From: Lentisphaerota bacterium
Lineage (GTDB): Bacteria; Verrucomicrobiota; Lentisphaeria; Victivallales; Victivallaceae
DNA: 64,000 nt
Assembly (NCBI GenBank): GCA_015061625.1
Contig: SUWG01000003.1
Location: forward strand, 108,489-172,488
Direction of reading: 5' to 3'
Part shown: one piece after another, positions 1-9,974 of the stretch
How the letters are laid out: every line of letters begins with the position of its first letter
How positions within the stretch are numbered: position 1 is the stretch's first letter
Position numbers and translations under genes: made by a program
The notes under the pieces: model-generated
What the model saw: only the letters and a program-made list of their open reading frames with translations
The model's database searches: none
Told to the model about the DNA's origin: nothing

Positions 1-1437
1 CTCGCCACTTCCCGCTTCCGTCAGCATCCGCTGGATTATCTGGAATCCATGACCAAAGTCGTCCGGGAGGTTTTGGCCGGTCAGAACCCCGCCGCCGTCA
101 GAGGTATCGGCATTGATACCACCGGTTCCACCCCCTGTGCCGTCGACTGCAATGGTGTGCCTCTGGCTCTCAATGAGCGTTTTACAGATGATCCCGATGC
201 CATGTTCGTCTTATGGAAAGATCACACCGCTTTGCCTGAAGCCGAAGAAATTTTGCAGAAAGCCAAATCATCTTCCGTCGATTACACCCGTTACGAGGGC
301 GGCAGTTACTCCCCGGAATGGTTCTGGGCCAAATATCTGCATATCCTGCGGCATAATCCCGCTGTGCGTGAGGCTTGCGCCGGATTTGTTGAACATTGCG
401 ACTGGATCCCCGCCGAATTGACCGCCTCTCCGGTGAGAACCGGTCGTTGCGCCGCCGGACACAAGGCCATGTGGCACCCCGATTGGAATGGTTATCCGCC
501 GGAATCTTTCTTCACTTCGATCGACCCGCTTTTCCGCGGCCGGGTCGATACTTTGGATAAGGAAACTTTCACTCCGGATAATCCGGTCGGCAAACTTTCT
601 GCCAAATGGGCCGGAATTTTCGGTTTGAGTACCGATGTCGTGGTCGCCGGTGGTATTTTGGATTGTCACAGCGGTGCCGTCGGAGCGGGTATACGCCCCG
701 GACAACTGGTCAAAGTTGTCGGCACTTCCACCTGCGAAATCGTGGTCGCTCCGGAAGTTGACCGCTGCATCCCCGGTATTTGCGGTCAGGTCGATGGCTC
801 CGTGCTGCCCGGCATGACCGGTTTGGAAGCCGGACAATCGGCTTTCGGCGACATCTATTCGTGGTTCATCCGTTTTCTTTCTTATGCCGGAGAAGTCGAT
901 TTTCAAAAACTTGAAGCCGATGCCGCCCGGCAATCGCCCGGCTGTGTGCTGGCTTTGGATTGGCACAATGCCCGCCGTACTCCCTTTGCCAATCCTTTTT
1001 TGACCGGAGCGATCGGCAATTTGACTCTGGGAACCACTGTCCCCATGGTTTACCGGGGCCTGATCGAAGCCACGGCATTCGGCGCAAAGCGCATCGTGGA
1101 ACATTTCATCCAAGAAGGTTTCCCGGTCGATTCCATTCTGGCAGTCGGCGGCATCCCCAAAAAATCACCGCTGGTAATGCAGATTTGTGCCGATGTTTTG
1201 AATATGAATATTCAGATCGTCGATACCGATGAGTGTTGTGCTTTGGGTGGTGCGATCTTTGCCGCCGTTGCTTCCGGAGTATTTCCCGATGTGGCAAAAG
1301 CCTCTGCCGTTATGGCGGCAAAAACCGGCAACTCCTACACCCCGGATGCTGATATGAGCAAAATATATGCCGGTTTGTACCGGAAATATCTGGCCTGCGC
1401 CGATGCAGTGGAATCCCTCATCTCGGCCGGAATGTGA
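1..1437 (+). CDS. araB: Ribulokinase (FGGY family), 5' truncated by window edge
   Basis: Frame is open from base 1 (LATSRFRQHPLDYLESMTKVV...) into ORF 49..1437; GIDTTGSTPCAVD, GGILDCHSGAVGAG and AVGGIPKKSPLVMQI motifs typical of ribulokinase. Confidence 0.9.
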   Translation, partial: LATSRFRQHPLDYLESMTKVVREVLAGQNPAAVRGIGIDTTGSTPCAVDCNGVPLALNERFTDDPDAMFVLWKDHTALPEAEEILQKAKSSSVDYTRYEGGSYSPEWFWAKYLHILRHNPAVREACAGFVEHCDWIPAELTASPVRTGRCAAGHKAMWHPDWNGYPPESFFTSIDPLFRGRVDTLDKETFTPDNPVGKLSAKWAGIFGLSTDVVVAGGILDCHSGAVGAGIRPGQLVKVVGTSTCEIVVAPEVDRCIPGICGQVDGSVLPGMTGLEAGQSAFGDIYSWFIRFLSYAGEVDFQKLEADAARQSPGCVLALDWHNARRTPFANPFLTGAIGNLTLGTTVPMVYRGLIEATAFGAKRIVEHFIQEGFPVDSILAVGGIPKKSPLVMQICADVLNMNIQIVDTDECCALGGAIFAAVASGVFPDVAKASAVMAAKTGNSYTPDADMSKIYAGLYRKYLACADAVESLISAGM

Positions 1438-1470
1438 ATGACTCTCCGGCTGTTTTGATTCTTACTCCAC

Positions 1471-1520
1471 AAAAAATGGATGCGGCAGAATCTGAAAACT
1501 CTGCCGCATCCCATGTTTTT
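1471..1520. terminator. Probable bidirectional intrinsic terminator between araB and the convergent SGNH hydrolase gene
   Basis: GGATGCGGCAGA...TCTGCCGCATCC inverted repeat flanked by A-run and T-run between convergent genes. Confidence 0.75.
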
Positions 1521-1531
1521 GGCGGGGAAGA

Positions 1532-2614
1532 TTACTTCAATGCCTCTTTGAGTACCGGCAGTACACACTTATACATACGGTAGAAGCCCAGATCGTTGGG
1601 GTGGCAGCCGTCAACGGTGCAGCAGTCGCGCAGATCAGTGCCGAAAAGTTTTTCGCCATCCACGAAATAGACATTTTTATCCCCGGCATCGAGCGCATTC
1701 TGATAAGTCTGCCGGATGATTTCCCGGCGGCGGGCATGGACATCTATCGAGGGTTGATCGATATAAGCGAAATCGCATTTTGACAGCATGATGACCGGCA
1801 GATCGGGTTGTTTTTCCCGGATGATTTTGAAAAATGGTTCATGGGTCGCCTGCAAATGGGCCTCATCCGGAGCGTTGTGATCGTAATCAAGTACCAAGGC
1901 GGATAATTTTAACGAAGCGATCGCTTCGGCCATGGCTTTTTCACCTTTGGCAGAACCGGAAAATCCGAGATTGATCTGTTCGGCATCAATGGCGCGGCAG
2001 AGCATGGATGAATAGGCATTGCCGGGGCGTGAGGCACATCCGCCCTGGGTGATGGATGAGCCGTAGAAAAGCACCGGATGCGGTACTTTGTGCGCCTTGG
2101 GCGGGGCGATACGACTGCCGGCTTGCAGACCGATTTCCACGGAATCAACACCGCCGTAGAGGGGAAAGTTGATTACCCATTCGGCGAATTTCCGATCCGG
2201 ATTGTTCCCGGCGATCTCGGAAATTTCCACCTGGCCGGGGGAGGGCTTTACCGTGCAGTTGTAGAGCAGTTTTCTGCCGGGCATTTTACAAAACGTATCA
2301 AAACCGGCACTGCCGGCTCTGGGCATATGGTTCATATCGCAACTGTTGGAAAGTTTTGCCCGGATCATGATTTGTTTGGAATCCGAGCGAAAGCGCACGC
2401 ATACTCCGGAAGTGTGGAAACTCAACGCCAAAACACCTTCGTTGACATCGCTGACGGTCATCGTTTTGGGCAGGCGGTAATAAGCACCATCATTTTCCTT
2501 ATACCACGGCAGACCTTCCAATGCGAAAGGGGGATTTTTGACATCGCAGAAAATGAAACCGTTTTCATCAGCGGTACAGGCGGAAAAATTTTTGTCGATT
2601 CTGGTAATATCCAT
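1532..2614 (-). CDS. SGNH/GDSL hydrolase family protein
   Basis: 360 aa; block I VLFYGSSITQGG, GFSGSAKGE, and DGCHPNDLGFYRM (D-x-x-H) motifs. Confidence 0.8.
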   Translation of the reverse strand: MDITRIDKNFSACTADENGFIFCDVKNPPFALEGLPWYKENDGAYYRLPKTMTVSDVNEGVLALSFHTSGVCVRFRSDSKQIMIRAKLSNSCDMNHMPRAGSAGFDTFCKMPGRKLLYNCTVKPSPGQVEISEIAGNNPDRKFAEWVINFPLYGGVDSVEIGLQAGSRIAPPKAHKVPHPVLFYGSSITQGGCASRPGNAYSSMLCRAIDAEQINLGFSGSAKGEKAMAEAIASLKLSALVLDYDHNAPDEAHLQATHEPFFKIIREKQPDLPVIMLSKCDFAYIDQPSIDVHARRREIIRQTYQNALDAGDKNVYFVDGEKLFGTDLRDCCTVDGCHPNDLGFYRMYKCVLPVLKEALK

Positions 2615-2707
2615 GACTTGATCCTCTTATGTTTTAACGTGAAGTCAAAGGCATACTATAATTGCGAAAGGGAAAAAGTCAAATGCGGAATGCAGAAAAA
2701 ACGGCAA

Positions 2708-4075
2708 TCAATGCTTTTGCAACTGCCGCTCCAACTGAATGATGGTGCGGCGCAGAGAATCATCATTCTCGCAACGCTCCGGAATGGTTTTGGCAGCGTG
2801 CAGCACGTTGGCGTGAGTCCGGCCGAAAATATCCCCGATCTCATTGCTGGAAAGCCGGGTGAGTTTCCGGCAGAGGAACATCGCCACCATGCGTGGATCG
2901 GCGACATGACGGGCGCGGCATTTGCCGATGATATCCGCCACCGAGATACCGAAGTGGTTGGCTACTGTCTGCTGGATGGCTTCCGGGCGGATATCTTTGG
3001 CCAGACTCTCCTCGGCCAACTGGGCGTGGAGTTGATTTTCGGCTTCAGCGATGGAAAGGTCTTCCGTGCCGCTCATTTCCGCATAGGCAGACAGGCGCAG
3101 GAAACAACCCTTGAGCCGCCGGACGGAACTGGTGATGTTTTCAGCAAGAAATTCCAGAATGGAATCCGGCAATGCAGGATTGGTCAGATGAGCCTGCCGC
3201 CACATCCGCAAAATGACCAGACGCTGTTCATATTCCGGCATACCGACCTGACAGGTCATTCCCTGTTCAAAGCGGCTGCTTATGCGCCGGTCGATACCGG
3301 ATAATTCACATGGCTGGCGGTCACTGGTCAGCACGATTTGCTTGCCCTGCTGATAGAGGATGTTGAAAACGTTGAAAAATTCCTCCTGCAAAGCGGTCTT
3401 TTTTTCCAGACGGTGGATGTCGTCGATCAGCAGTACATCGGCGTTGAGGAATGAAGCCCGGAAGTCAGCGGCATTGCGATGGCGGGTCAGTGATTCATAA
3501 AAATCATTGAGCATCTCATCGCAAGTGACACTGCGGACGGTCATTTCGGGTCTTTCGGCAGAAATTTTACCGGCGATAGCCTGAAGCAGGTGGGTTTTAC
3601 CGATACCGTTGGTTCCGTAAATGAAAAGCGGATTGTAGCACTCACCGGGGGCTTCGGCGGCGGAACGCGCCATGGCGAAAGCGTGCCGGTTGCTGTTGCC
3701 GCAGATAAAGTTATCGAATGAATAAAGTTGATTGCGCCGTTTGGGGATCGCCGGAGTTTGCTCAACTTTCCGGATTTCCGGAACCGCATTCTTTCTGACT
3801 CCGGCGGCGGCTTGCGGGATTACGCCGGGGCGCAACTCGAAACGGTAACTTCTGCCGTGGATATTATCCAGCGCACTTTGAATAAGATCGCTGTAATTAT
3901 CATTGATCATATCCCGGAAAAATTCGTCAGAAACGCCGATGGTCAGCAAATCGCCTTCCAGCGTCAAAGCGGTCATCTGTGAGAACCACTGACGATAGAG
4001 GGATTCACTGCGGCTTTTCAAGATGCTGACGGCGAGATCCCAGATCTCTTCAGCTCTGAATGCTCCTGACTTCAT
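2708..4075 (-). CDS. dnaA: Chromosomal replication initiator protein DnaA
   Basis: 455 aa; Walker A YGTNGIGKTHLLQAI, DVLLIDDIHRLE, C-terminal domain IV with GRTHANVLHAAKTI. Confidence 0.95.
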   Translation of the reverse strand: MKSGAFRAEEIWDLAVSILKSRSESLYRQWFSQMTALTLEGDLLTIGVSDEFFRDMINDNYSDLIQSALDNIHGRSYRFELRPGVIPQAAAGVRKNAVPEIRKVEQTPAIPKRRNQLYSFDNFICGNSNRHAFAMARSAAEAPGECYNPLFIYGTNGIGKTHLLQAIAGKISAERPEMTVRSVTCDEMLNDFYESLTRHRNAADFRASFLNADVLLIDDIHRLEKKTALQEEFFNVFNILYQQGKQIVLTSDRQPCELSGIDRRISSRFEQGMTCQVGMPEYEQRLVILRMWRQAHLTNPALPDSILEFLAENITSSVRRLKGCFLRLSAYAEMSGTEDLSIAEAENQLHAQLAEESLAKDIRPEAIQQTVANHFGISVADIIGKCRARHVADPRMVAMFLCRKLTRLSSNEIGDIFGRTHANVLHAAKTIPERCENDDSLRRTIIQLERQLQKH

Positions 4076-4705
4076 TTTATACCCGAATCGTTAAACTGTT
4101 ACTCATTGAGGCGGTATCAAAATGTTGATCACGCCTGTATTACTAAACAAAAAAACCTGTCAGCAAACTGCTGCCAATTTGCTGTCAGCTTTCCGTCAAA
4201 CCGGCATCGCGGAACTCATGCAACTTTTCCGGAAATGCCGTTTTTATTAACCGCAGAACTCCTTTTGGACCTCTGCTCTCAACACAATGCATAATATATT
4301 CCGGAATAACCGTTTTTGCAAATGCTCTTTTCCGGAAAAAATCGCAACTCATACCGTTAAAAAAACGTAAGCAGGCGTTATCTCAAATAGTTATGGAAAA
4401 TAAAAATTTTCAGGAATTTTTTTTGAAAAAAAATCTCTTTTTATACAACCAGTTATGAATATTTTTGCAGTCATGCGGCACTTCAAGGGTTTACGAAAAA
4501 TCCGTCTGAAAAAACATCTGAAAAAGTCGAAAATAAGGATTGCCGATCTAATTTTCTGCTAAAAGTTAAGAAATGTTTTTATACGGAAGTGTATTATAAT
4601 TTTATAACTCTGAATAGTGTGGGGAGAAATCATAAATTGCAACAATTTTTTGCGTTTCAGAGAAAAGTTGTTTACAAGTTATTAACAACCTGAAGCAACA
4701 ACGTT
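4076..4705. other. Candidate replication origin region (AT-rich non-coding DNA upstream of dnaA)
   Basis: About 630 bp with no convincing ORF, AT-rich runs, next to dnaA and within a dnaA/dnaN/recF neighbourhood; no perfect TTATCCACA boxes seen by eye. Confidence 0.4.
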
Positions 4706-4714
4706 ATTATTGAT

Positions 4715-5869
4715 TTATCGGACCGGTTTCAACGCTCCGGAAGTTTTGGCGATGGTTCTGCCGATGACCACGACGGAAACTTTTCCGGCACCGGCATCGA
4801 GCAGTTTTTCTGCGGCGGCAGTCAGAGTCGCCCCGGTGGTCAATACATCGTCGATCAGAATGATATGTTTGCCGGTGATATCCGGATTTTTGACGGTGTA
4901 AAAGGCATTCTGCAACCCCCGGTGCCGGGCTTTGCGGCCGAGGGTGGATTGCTTGCGCAAAGAAAATTTGCGGCGCAGCAGACCGGCGACCGGAATACCG
5001 GTGCGGCCGGAGATCACTCCGGCAAGCAGAGCTGCCTGATTGTAAGAGCGGAATAAATAGCGCAATGGATTCAGCGGCACCGGCACGAGCAGATCGGCAG
5101 TCATTCCGGCTGAACTCATCAGGTCGGCGGCCATTCTGCCCAGCGGCCGGGCAAGTTCCGGATGGTTGCGGAATTTGAACCGGTGGATAAGTTCCCGGCC
5201 GAGTCCCCGGTAGGCAAAGAGAGCCAGAGCCTGCTGCCACGGCCGTTTTTCTTCGGCCAGACAGCGGTCGCAGAATTCGAGCAGACCGTGATTTTCCCCG
5301 CCGCACCCGTTACAGCGGTAACGGGCATCGAAAAAGTAGAGTTTTTCCATGCATGACGGACAAAACGGCGTATGTTGCGGATTGGGAGCGTAACAGTTGA
5401 AACAGTTGTTGAATAACAGGCGGTCGGTAAGCCGGGTGGTGACCGGTTCCGGCGGCTCGGCTGCGGGCAGCTCCAGCGGCGGCAGATCCGGCAGATAGCC
5501 GTGATGGATGCGGATCTCCGGCATGGTAAAAGCGGAATGGATGGTGACTTCGATCAGGTCAAAGCGGGATAGCCTTCCAGTGATGTCAAAGGTTTTCAAA
5601 TAGAGTTTGGCGGCGTTGAAGTTGCGTTTGCGCTGACGGTATGAGAGATTTATCATCGGCGGAAAACCCGGCTTGAAGCGGCGGGTTTTTACTTCGGCAA
5701 AGACGATGGTTTCGCCGTCAAGGGCGATGATATCCAGTTCCCCGGCTTTGGTTTTCCAGTTGCGGCCGAGGATGATCAAACCGTTGGCCTCCAGGTGTCG
5801 GCAGGCGGCATTTTCGCCGAACCGGCCGACGGCGGCACTTTTCCGGCGCAATATGGCGGTGCTTTTCAT
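4715..5869 (-). CDS. Fusion protein: N-terminal YraN/UPF0102-type endonuclease-like domain and C-terminal ComF-family phosphoribosyltransferase
   Basis: 384 aa; N-term GRFGENAACRHLEANGLIILGRNWKTKAGELDIIALDGETIVFAEVKTR; C-term zinc ribbons CFNC..CPSC/CNGC..CDRC and PRPP motif IILIDDVLTTGATL. Confidence 0.88.
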   Translation of the reverse strand: MKSTAILRRKSAAVGRFGENAACRHLEANGLIILGRNWKTKAGELDIIALDGETIVFAEVKTRRFKPGFPPMINLSYRQRKRNFNAAKLYLKTFDITGRLSRFDLIEVTIHSAFTMPEIRIHHGYLPDLPPLELPAAEPPEPVTTRLTDRLLFNNCFNCYAPNPQHTPFCPSCMEKLYFFDARYRCNGCGGENHGLLEFCDRCLAEEKRPWQQALALFAYRGLGRELIHRFKFRNHPELARPLGRMAADLMSSAGMTADLLVPVPLNPLRYLFRSYNQAALLAGVISGRTGIPVAGLLRRKFSLRKQSTLGRKARHRGLQNAFYTVKNPDITGKHIILIDDVLTTGATLTAAAEKLLDAGAGKVSVVVIGRTIAKTSGALKPVR

Positions 5870-6639
5870 GGCAGTTGTCCGGCGACGAAGCGGTCACGGT
5901 CGCAGAGATCACGGATGATGGCGGCGGTCAACCCGGCGGATTCGAGTGCGGCGGCAGTCGGGGAAGCCTGTTCCGGGGAAAGTTCAAAGATCGCTCCGCC
6001 GTGAGGGTTGAGATGTTCAGCAAGAGCGTCGATGGTTTTCAGGATCAACTGCAAACCGTCATCCGGAGCGGTAAGGGCCAGTTTCGGTTCAAAATCTCTG
6101 ACTTCTCCGGGCAAGGTAAGATATTCTTCTTCAGTAACGTAGGGTAAATTGGCTCCGATAAGATCGAATTTGCCATTTCCCACTCCGGAAAAGAGATCAC
6201 TTTGAATGAAGCGGATATTTTCCGCATTATTGGCTCCGGCATTTTCCTGCGCCAGTTGCAGGGCATCGGCAGAAATATCCACGGCGGTCACATTCAGATC
6301 ACGCCTTTCAGTGGCAACGGCGATGGCGATCGCTCCGCTGCCGCAACCGATATCCAGCACCGAACCGTTTGGCGGGGCGTGGTCGATGAGCCATTGGGCG
6401 AGCAATTCGGTTTCCGGGCGGGGAATGAGTACCCGGCGGTCAACTTTGAGCATCAGATTCCGGAAAGGGGCAGTGCCGAGCAGATATTGCAAAGGTTCAC
6501 CGGCAACCCGGCGGCGGGCGATCTCGCGGGCGTGGTCGATAGAAGATGACTCCTCAACTATCCAGCGGGCTTCCTGATAAAAATTTTCCACATTTCCGCG
6601 TTGCAGAATATCACGGACGATCCGGATGGCGTCATTCAT
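5866..6639 (-). CDS. prmC: Peptide chain release factor N5-glutamine methyltransferase
   Basis: VLDIGCGSGAIAIAVA and NLPYV (NPPY-like) motifs, VLIPRPETELL; start taken at MNDAIRIV (6639). Confidence 0.88.
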   Translation of the reverse strand: MNDAIRIVRDILQRGNVENFYQEARWIVEESSSIDHAREIARRRVAGEPLQYLLGTAPFRNLMLKVDRRVLIPRPETELLAQWLIDHAPPNGSVLDIGCGSGAIAIAVATERRDLNVTAVDISADALQLAQENAGANNAENIRFIQSDLFSGVGNGKFDLIGANLPYVTEEEYLTLPGEVRDFEPKLALTAPDDGLQLILKTIDALAEHLNPHGGAIFELSPEQASPTAAALESAGLTAAIIRDLCDRDRFVAGQLP

Positions 6640-6784
6640 AAAAAAAATACCTCGTGCTGTATATATAATAGGTAATATAGCACGAATTGTGTTATAGTGC
6701 AATAAAAATTTGGTGTGGGCTATTGAAAAATTGCGTGCTTATGTTATATTGTCTGAAAGTCAAAATACCGGAGTAAGTTGAATT

Positions 6785-7726
6785 ATGGTTCAAACAGTGG
6801 CAAAACAGATTTTTTTGCGTGATGCAGACGGCGGGATCACGCCTTTCGACACGGGTGAATTGCAGACCCGGTTGATCGGCAGTTTTCTGGCGACCGGGTT
6901 GCGTGAAGAAAGTTTCATGTCAGAGGAGATCGTGCTGGCATTGGAATATACATTGTTGAATTCCCCCCGTCAGGAGCCGGTATTCTGCAAAAGCGAGATC
7001 GATGCGGCGGTCATCCGGCTGCTGGAAGGTATCGGTTTCCCGGAAGTTGCCCACGTTTTCCGGCGCAACGGCCATGAACAGATCGTGCGGATCGCCGCTG
7101 ATGAAGTGACGGTCGCCGGATTGCTGGTGTCGCATCTGGGATGTTCGGCGGAGCGGGCGGCGCATATAGCGCAACTGGTAGCCGGAGCGATGAAACAGTT
7201 GCATATCGAAAGTGCTTCACCGCATCTGCTGTTGGAAATGGCCCGCCATTATGAAAGAGATCTGGCGGAAGAGGATTTTCTTGCCGACAATACTCTGCTG
7301 CCCGGAGTGCCGCAGCAGACCCTTACCCGCAAGGATATTTATGAGATATTACCGGAAGCCCCCCGCAAACTGGTGGATGCCGGAGTGTTGCGGATCAACG
7401 GCATAACCACCCTGTTTCCCAGTGTGCGTTTCTTTTTCTTTATGAAAGAGTTTGCCCGGTCGGAAAAGTTGTCGTTCCCCGTGACGGAATTGGAGATCGA
7501 GCCATTGCTTTACAATGCCGGCAAGGCCCTGGAAGAGGCACGGTGCGCGATCAAAAAAGCGTTGCATCATCCGGAAGAATTGCCCTGCTGTCTGGCATTG
7601 CCGGATATCTTTGACTTTCTGGAATCATGTGCCGGCAGTGCACCGGATCAGCGTCTGGCCGCTGAATTGGCATCGGTGTTGACTGCGGCACTGGATTGTG
7701 AACTTTACCATTTGGCCTTCGATTGA
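6785..7726 (+). CDS. ATP-cone domain protein of unknown function
   Basis: 313 aa; N-term IFLRDADGGITPFDTGELQTRLIGSFLATGL...IDAAVIRLLEGIGFPEVAHVFRR resembles an ATP-cone; remainder unfamiliar. Confidence 0.6.
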   Translation: MVQTVAKQIFLRDADGGITPFDTGELQTRLIGSFLATGLREESFMSEEIVLALEYTLLNSPRQEPVFCKSEIDAAVIRLLEGIGFPEVAHVFRRNGHEQIVRIAADEVTVAGLLVSHLGCSAERAAHIAQLVAGAMKQLHIESASPHLLLEMARHYERDLAEEDFLADNTLLPGVPQQTLTRKDIYEILPEAPRKLVDAGVLRINGITTLFPSVRFFFFMKEFARSEKLSFPVTELEIEPLLYNAGKALEEARCAIKKALHHPEELPCCLALPDIFDFLESCAGSAPDQRLAAELASVLTAALDCELYHLAFD

Positions 7727-7829
7727 AATATTTTCCGGATTTTTGTTCCGGGCGACTGGAAAACCGGAAGAAAACGGGTTATATTAACTTACGATTTTAT
7801 GTTTGTATGACAGATAAGGAGAGAGTATC

Positions 7830-8924
7830 ATGAAATTTACGGTAGACCGGCTGAAATTGCAGAAAGCGTTGCAAAAAGTAAGCAATATCATTGGTTCACG
7901 TTCCATGCTTCCGTTGCTGGGCAATGTGTTGATCAAAGCCACGGAAGAGGGTTTGGAGTTGAGTACCACCGATCTGGAACTGCGTCTGGTGACCACGGTC
8001 GAAGCGGAAGTCAGCGAAGTCGGCACGACCACTTTGCCGGCGAAAAAACTTGCTTCACTGATCGGCAGTTTTTCGGCGGAAAAGGTGGATTTTGTCATCG
8101 ACGACAAAGATTTTGCCCGGATCACCTGCGGCACGGCGAAATTTACATTGCTGGGTCTTTCAGCGGCGGATTTCCCCGAAGCACTGGCATTTGAAGCGGT
8201 GCATACGATCAAGATCAAAGAGAGTCTTTTCAAACGGATGATCGGTTCGATCGCCTATGCGGTCAGCGTGGATGATTCCCGCAAAGTGCTGACCGGTGTG
8301 CTGTTGAGTTTGCGTGAAACCGCCATGACGCTGGTGGCGACCGACGGTAAACGTATGGCGATGCAGGAATCCAGTCCGGAAAGCATCATCGGCGGCGACG
8401 GCGATGCGATCATTCCTCTGAAAGCGATGTCCGAGATCCGCCGTCAGCTTGATGGCGACGAATTGCTGACCATCGAAGTCGGCGAAAAACTTTGCCGTTT
8501 CACCTGCGCCGGAGTGACCCTGACCAGCAAATTGATCGAGGGAGCCTATCCCAACTACCGTCAGGTGGTGCCGGGTAAATTTGCCAGCGAAGTGGAATTG
8601 CCGGTTCAGGCGTTGCTGGCGAAAATCGAAACGGTGGCGTTGATGATCGCCGGCGCGAATAGTTCCATTATTCTGCGTTTTGCCGACAATCAGCTGCAGT
8701 TGCAGGCCTCCAGTGCGGAAGTCGGCGAAGGCAGCGACCTTTTGGAAACCACCTTTGAGGGCGAAACGTTTGAAGTTTCCTTCAATCCGGTGTTTCTGGC
8801 CGATCCGTTGCGCAACACTGATGCGGATATGGTGAGATTCAAATTGAATGATCCTTTGAGTCCGGTGGCGATCGAAGCCGGTGAGGGATTCATCTATATC
8901 ATCATGCCGATCCGCAAAAAGTAA
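7830..8924 (+). CDS. dnaN: DNA polymerase III subunit beta (sliding clamp)
   Basis: 364 aa; MKFTVDRLKLQKALQKVSNIIGSRSMLPLLGNVLI..., C-term YIIMPIRKK. Confidence 0.95.
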   Translation: MKFTVDRLKLQKALQKVSNIIGSRSMLPLLGNVLIKATEEGLELSTTDLELRLVTTVEAEVSEVGTTTLPAKKLASLIGSFSAEKVDFVIDDKDFARITCGTAKFTLLGLSAADFPEALAFEAVHTIKIKESLFKRMIGSIAYAVSVDDSRKVLTGVLLSLRETAMTLVATDGKRMAMQESSPESIIGGDGDAIIPLKAMSEIRRQLDGDELLTIEVGEKLCRFTCAGVTLTSKLIEGAYPNYRQVVPGKFASEVELPVQALLAKIETVALMIAGANSSIILRFADNQLQLQASSAEVGEGSDLLETTFEGETFEVSFNPVFLADPLRNTDADMVRFKLNDPLSPVAIEAGEGFIYIIMPIRKK

Positions 8925-8926
8925 AA

Positions 8927-9967
8927 GTGGTTATCCGATCCATAGCATTGACCAATTTCCGCAACTTTGAGTCGCGGGAATTGGTTTTTTGCAATCGCAA
9001 CATATTTTTTGAAGGGCCCAATGGTTCCGGCAAGAGCAATTTGCTGGAAAGTATCGGGTTTGCCAGTTTGTTGCGTTCATTCCGTGGTGCGCCGCCGCGG
9101 GAAATGATCCGGATCGGGGCGCGGGAATTTCAAATCAGAATGGCGTTGCAGGGGCGTATCGCCCCGGAAATTCTGGAGATCAGTGAAAACGTTTCCGGCA
9201 ATCGCAAACTGGCGATCAATGGTTCGCCGGTTCGCCGGAGCAGTGATTTCATCCGGGAGTTTCACACGGTGGTTTTTGCTCCGGAAGACCGGGAGATCGT
9301 ATCCGGGCCGTCGGGGAACCGCCGGAGATTTTTTGACATACTTATTTCGGAGATCGAGCCGGAATATCTTTTGCGCTTGTCCCGGTATATCCGGGCGTTG
9401 CTCCAACGCAACCGGGCATTGAAATTTGCGCCGCATACTGCCGGGGCATTTGAGGATGAGTTAGCGGAAAATGCGCCATTTATTGCCGCCAAACGGCGGT
9501 TTTACGCTCAAAAAATTGCGGAAAAAGTGGCTTTACTGCTGGGGGATAGAGGCGGCTTTGAGGTGATATACCGCACTGATGCCGGGGAAGATTTCCGGAT
9601 GCACAAGGCATTGATCCGGGCGAAAAAGGAGAGCGAATTGCGCCGCCAATGCACCGCTTGCGGAGTGCAGTTGGATGATTTTGAATTTATTTTCAACGGC
9701 AAACTTTTGCGCACTTACGGCTCGACCGGACAGGTGAGATTGATCGCATTGCTGCTGAAACTGGCGCAATTTCAGGTGGTTCAGAGTAATTCCGATGCGC
9801 CGCTGGCGGTACTGGCCGACGATGTTACCGGCGAATTGGATGAAAATAATCTGTCACTTTTCCTCGATACCATTGCCGAAGCCGGGCAGTCATTTTTCAC
9901 CTTTGCCGAACCGCCCCGCTTCTCATTGCCCGACAGTGCGACCATACCTGTTGGAAATAATGGCTGA
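8927..9967 (+). CDS. recF: DNA replication/repair protein RecF (GTG start)
   Basis: LTNFRNFESRELVF, Walker A GPNGSGKSNLLESI, 2 bp after dnaN. Confidence 0.9.
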   Translation: MVIRSIALTNFRNFESRELVFCNRNIFFEGPNGSGKSNLLESIGFASLLRSFRGAPPREMIRIGAREFQIRMALQGRIAPEILEISENVSGNRKLAINGSPVRRSSDFIREFHTVVFAPEDREIVSGPSGNRRRFFDILISEIEPEYLLRLSRYIRALLQRNRALKFAPHTAGAFEDELAENAPFIAAKRRFYAQKIAEKVALLLGDRGGFEVIYRTDAGEDFRMHKALIRAKKESELRRQCTACGVQLDDFEFIFNGKLLRTYGSTGQVRLIALLLKLAQFQVVQSNSDAPLAVLADDVTGELDENNLSLFLDTIAEAGQSFFTFAEPPRFSLPDSATIPVGNNG

Positions 9968-9974
9968 AGATAAT

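Noticed and set aside
2078-3304. 408-aa plus-strand ORF antisense to the SGNH/dnaA genes
   Set aside because: Spurious; the minus strand encodes recognisable DnaA and SGNH hydrolase, and the codon bias leaves the opposite strand open
4076-4705. Canonical DnaA-box array
   Set aside because: No TTATCCACA/TGTGGATAA perfect matches seen; only weak TTATTAACA-like words, so oriC is kept at low confidence
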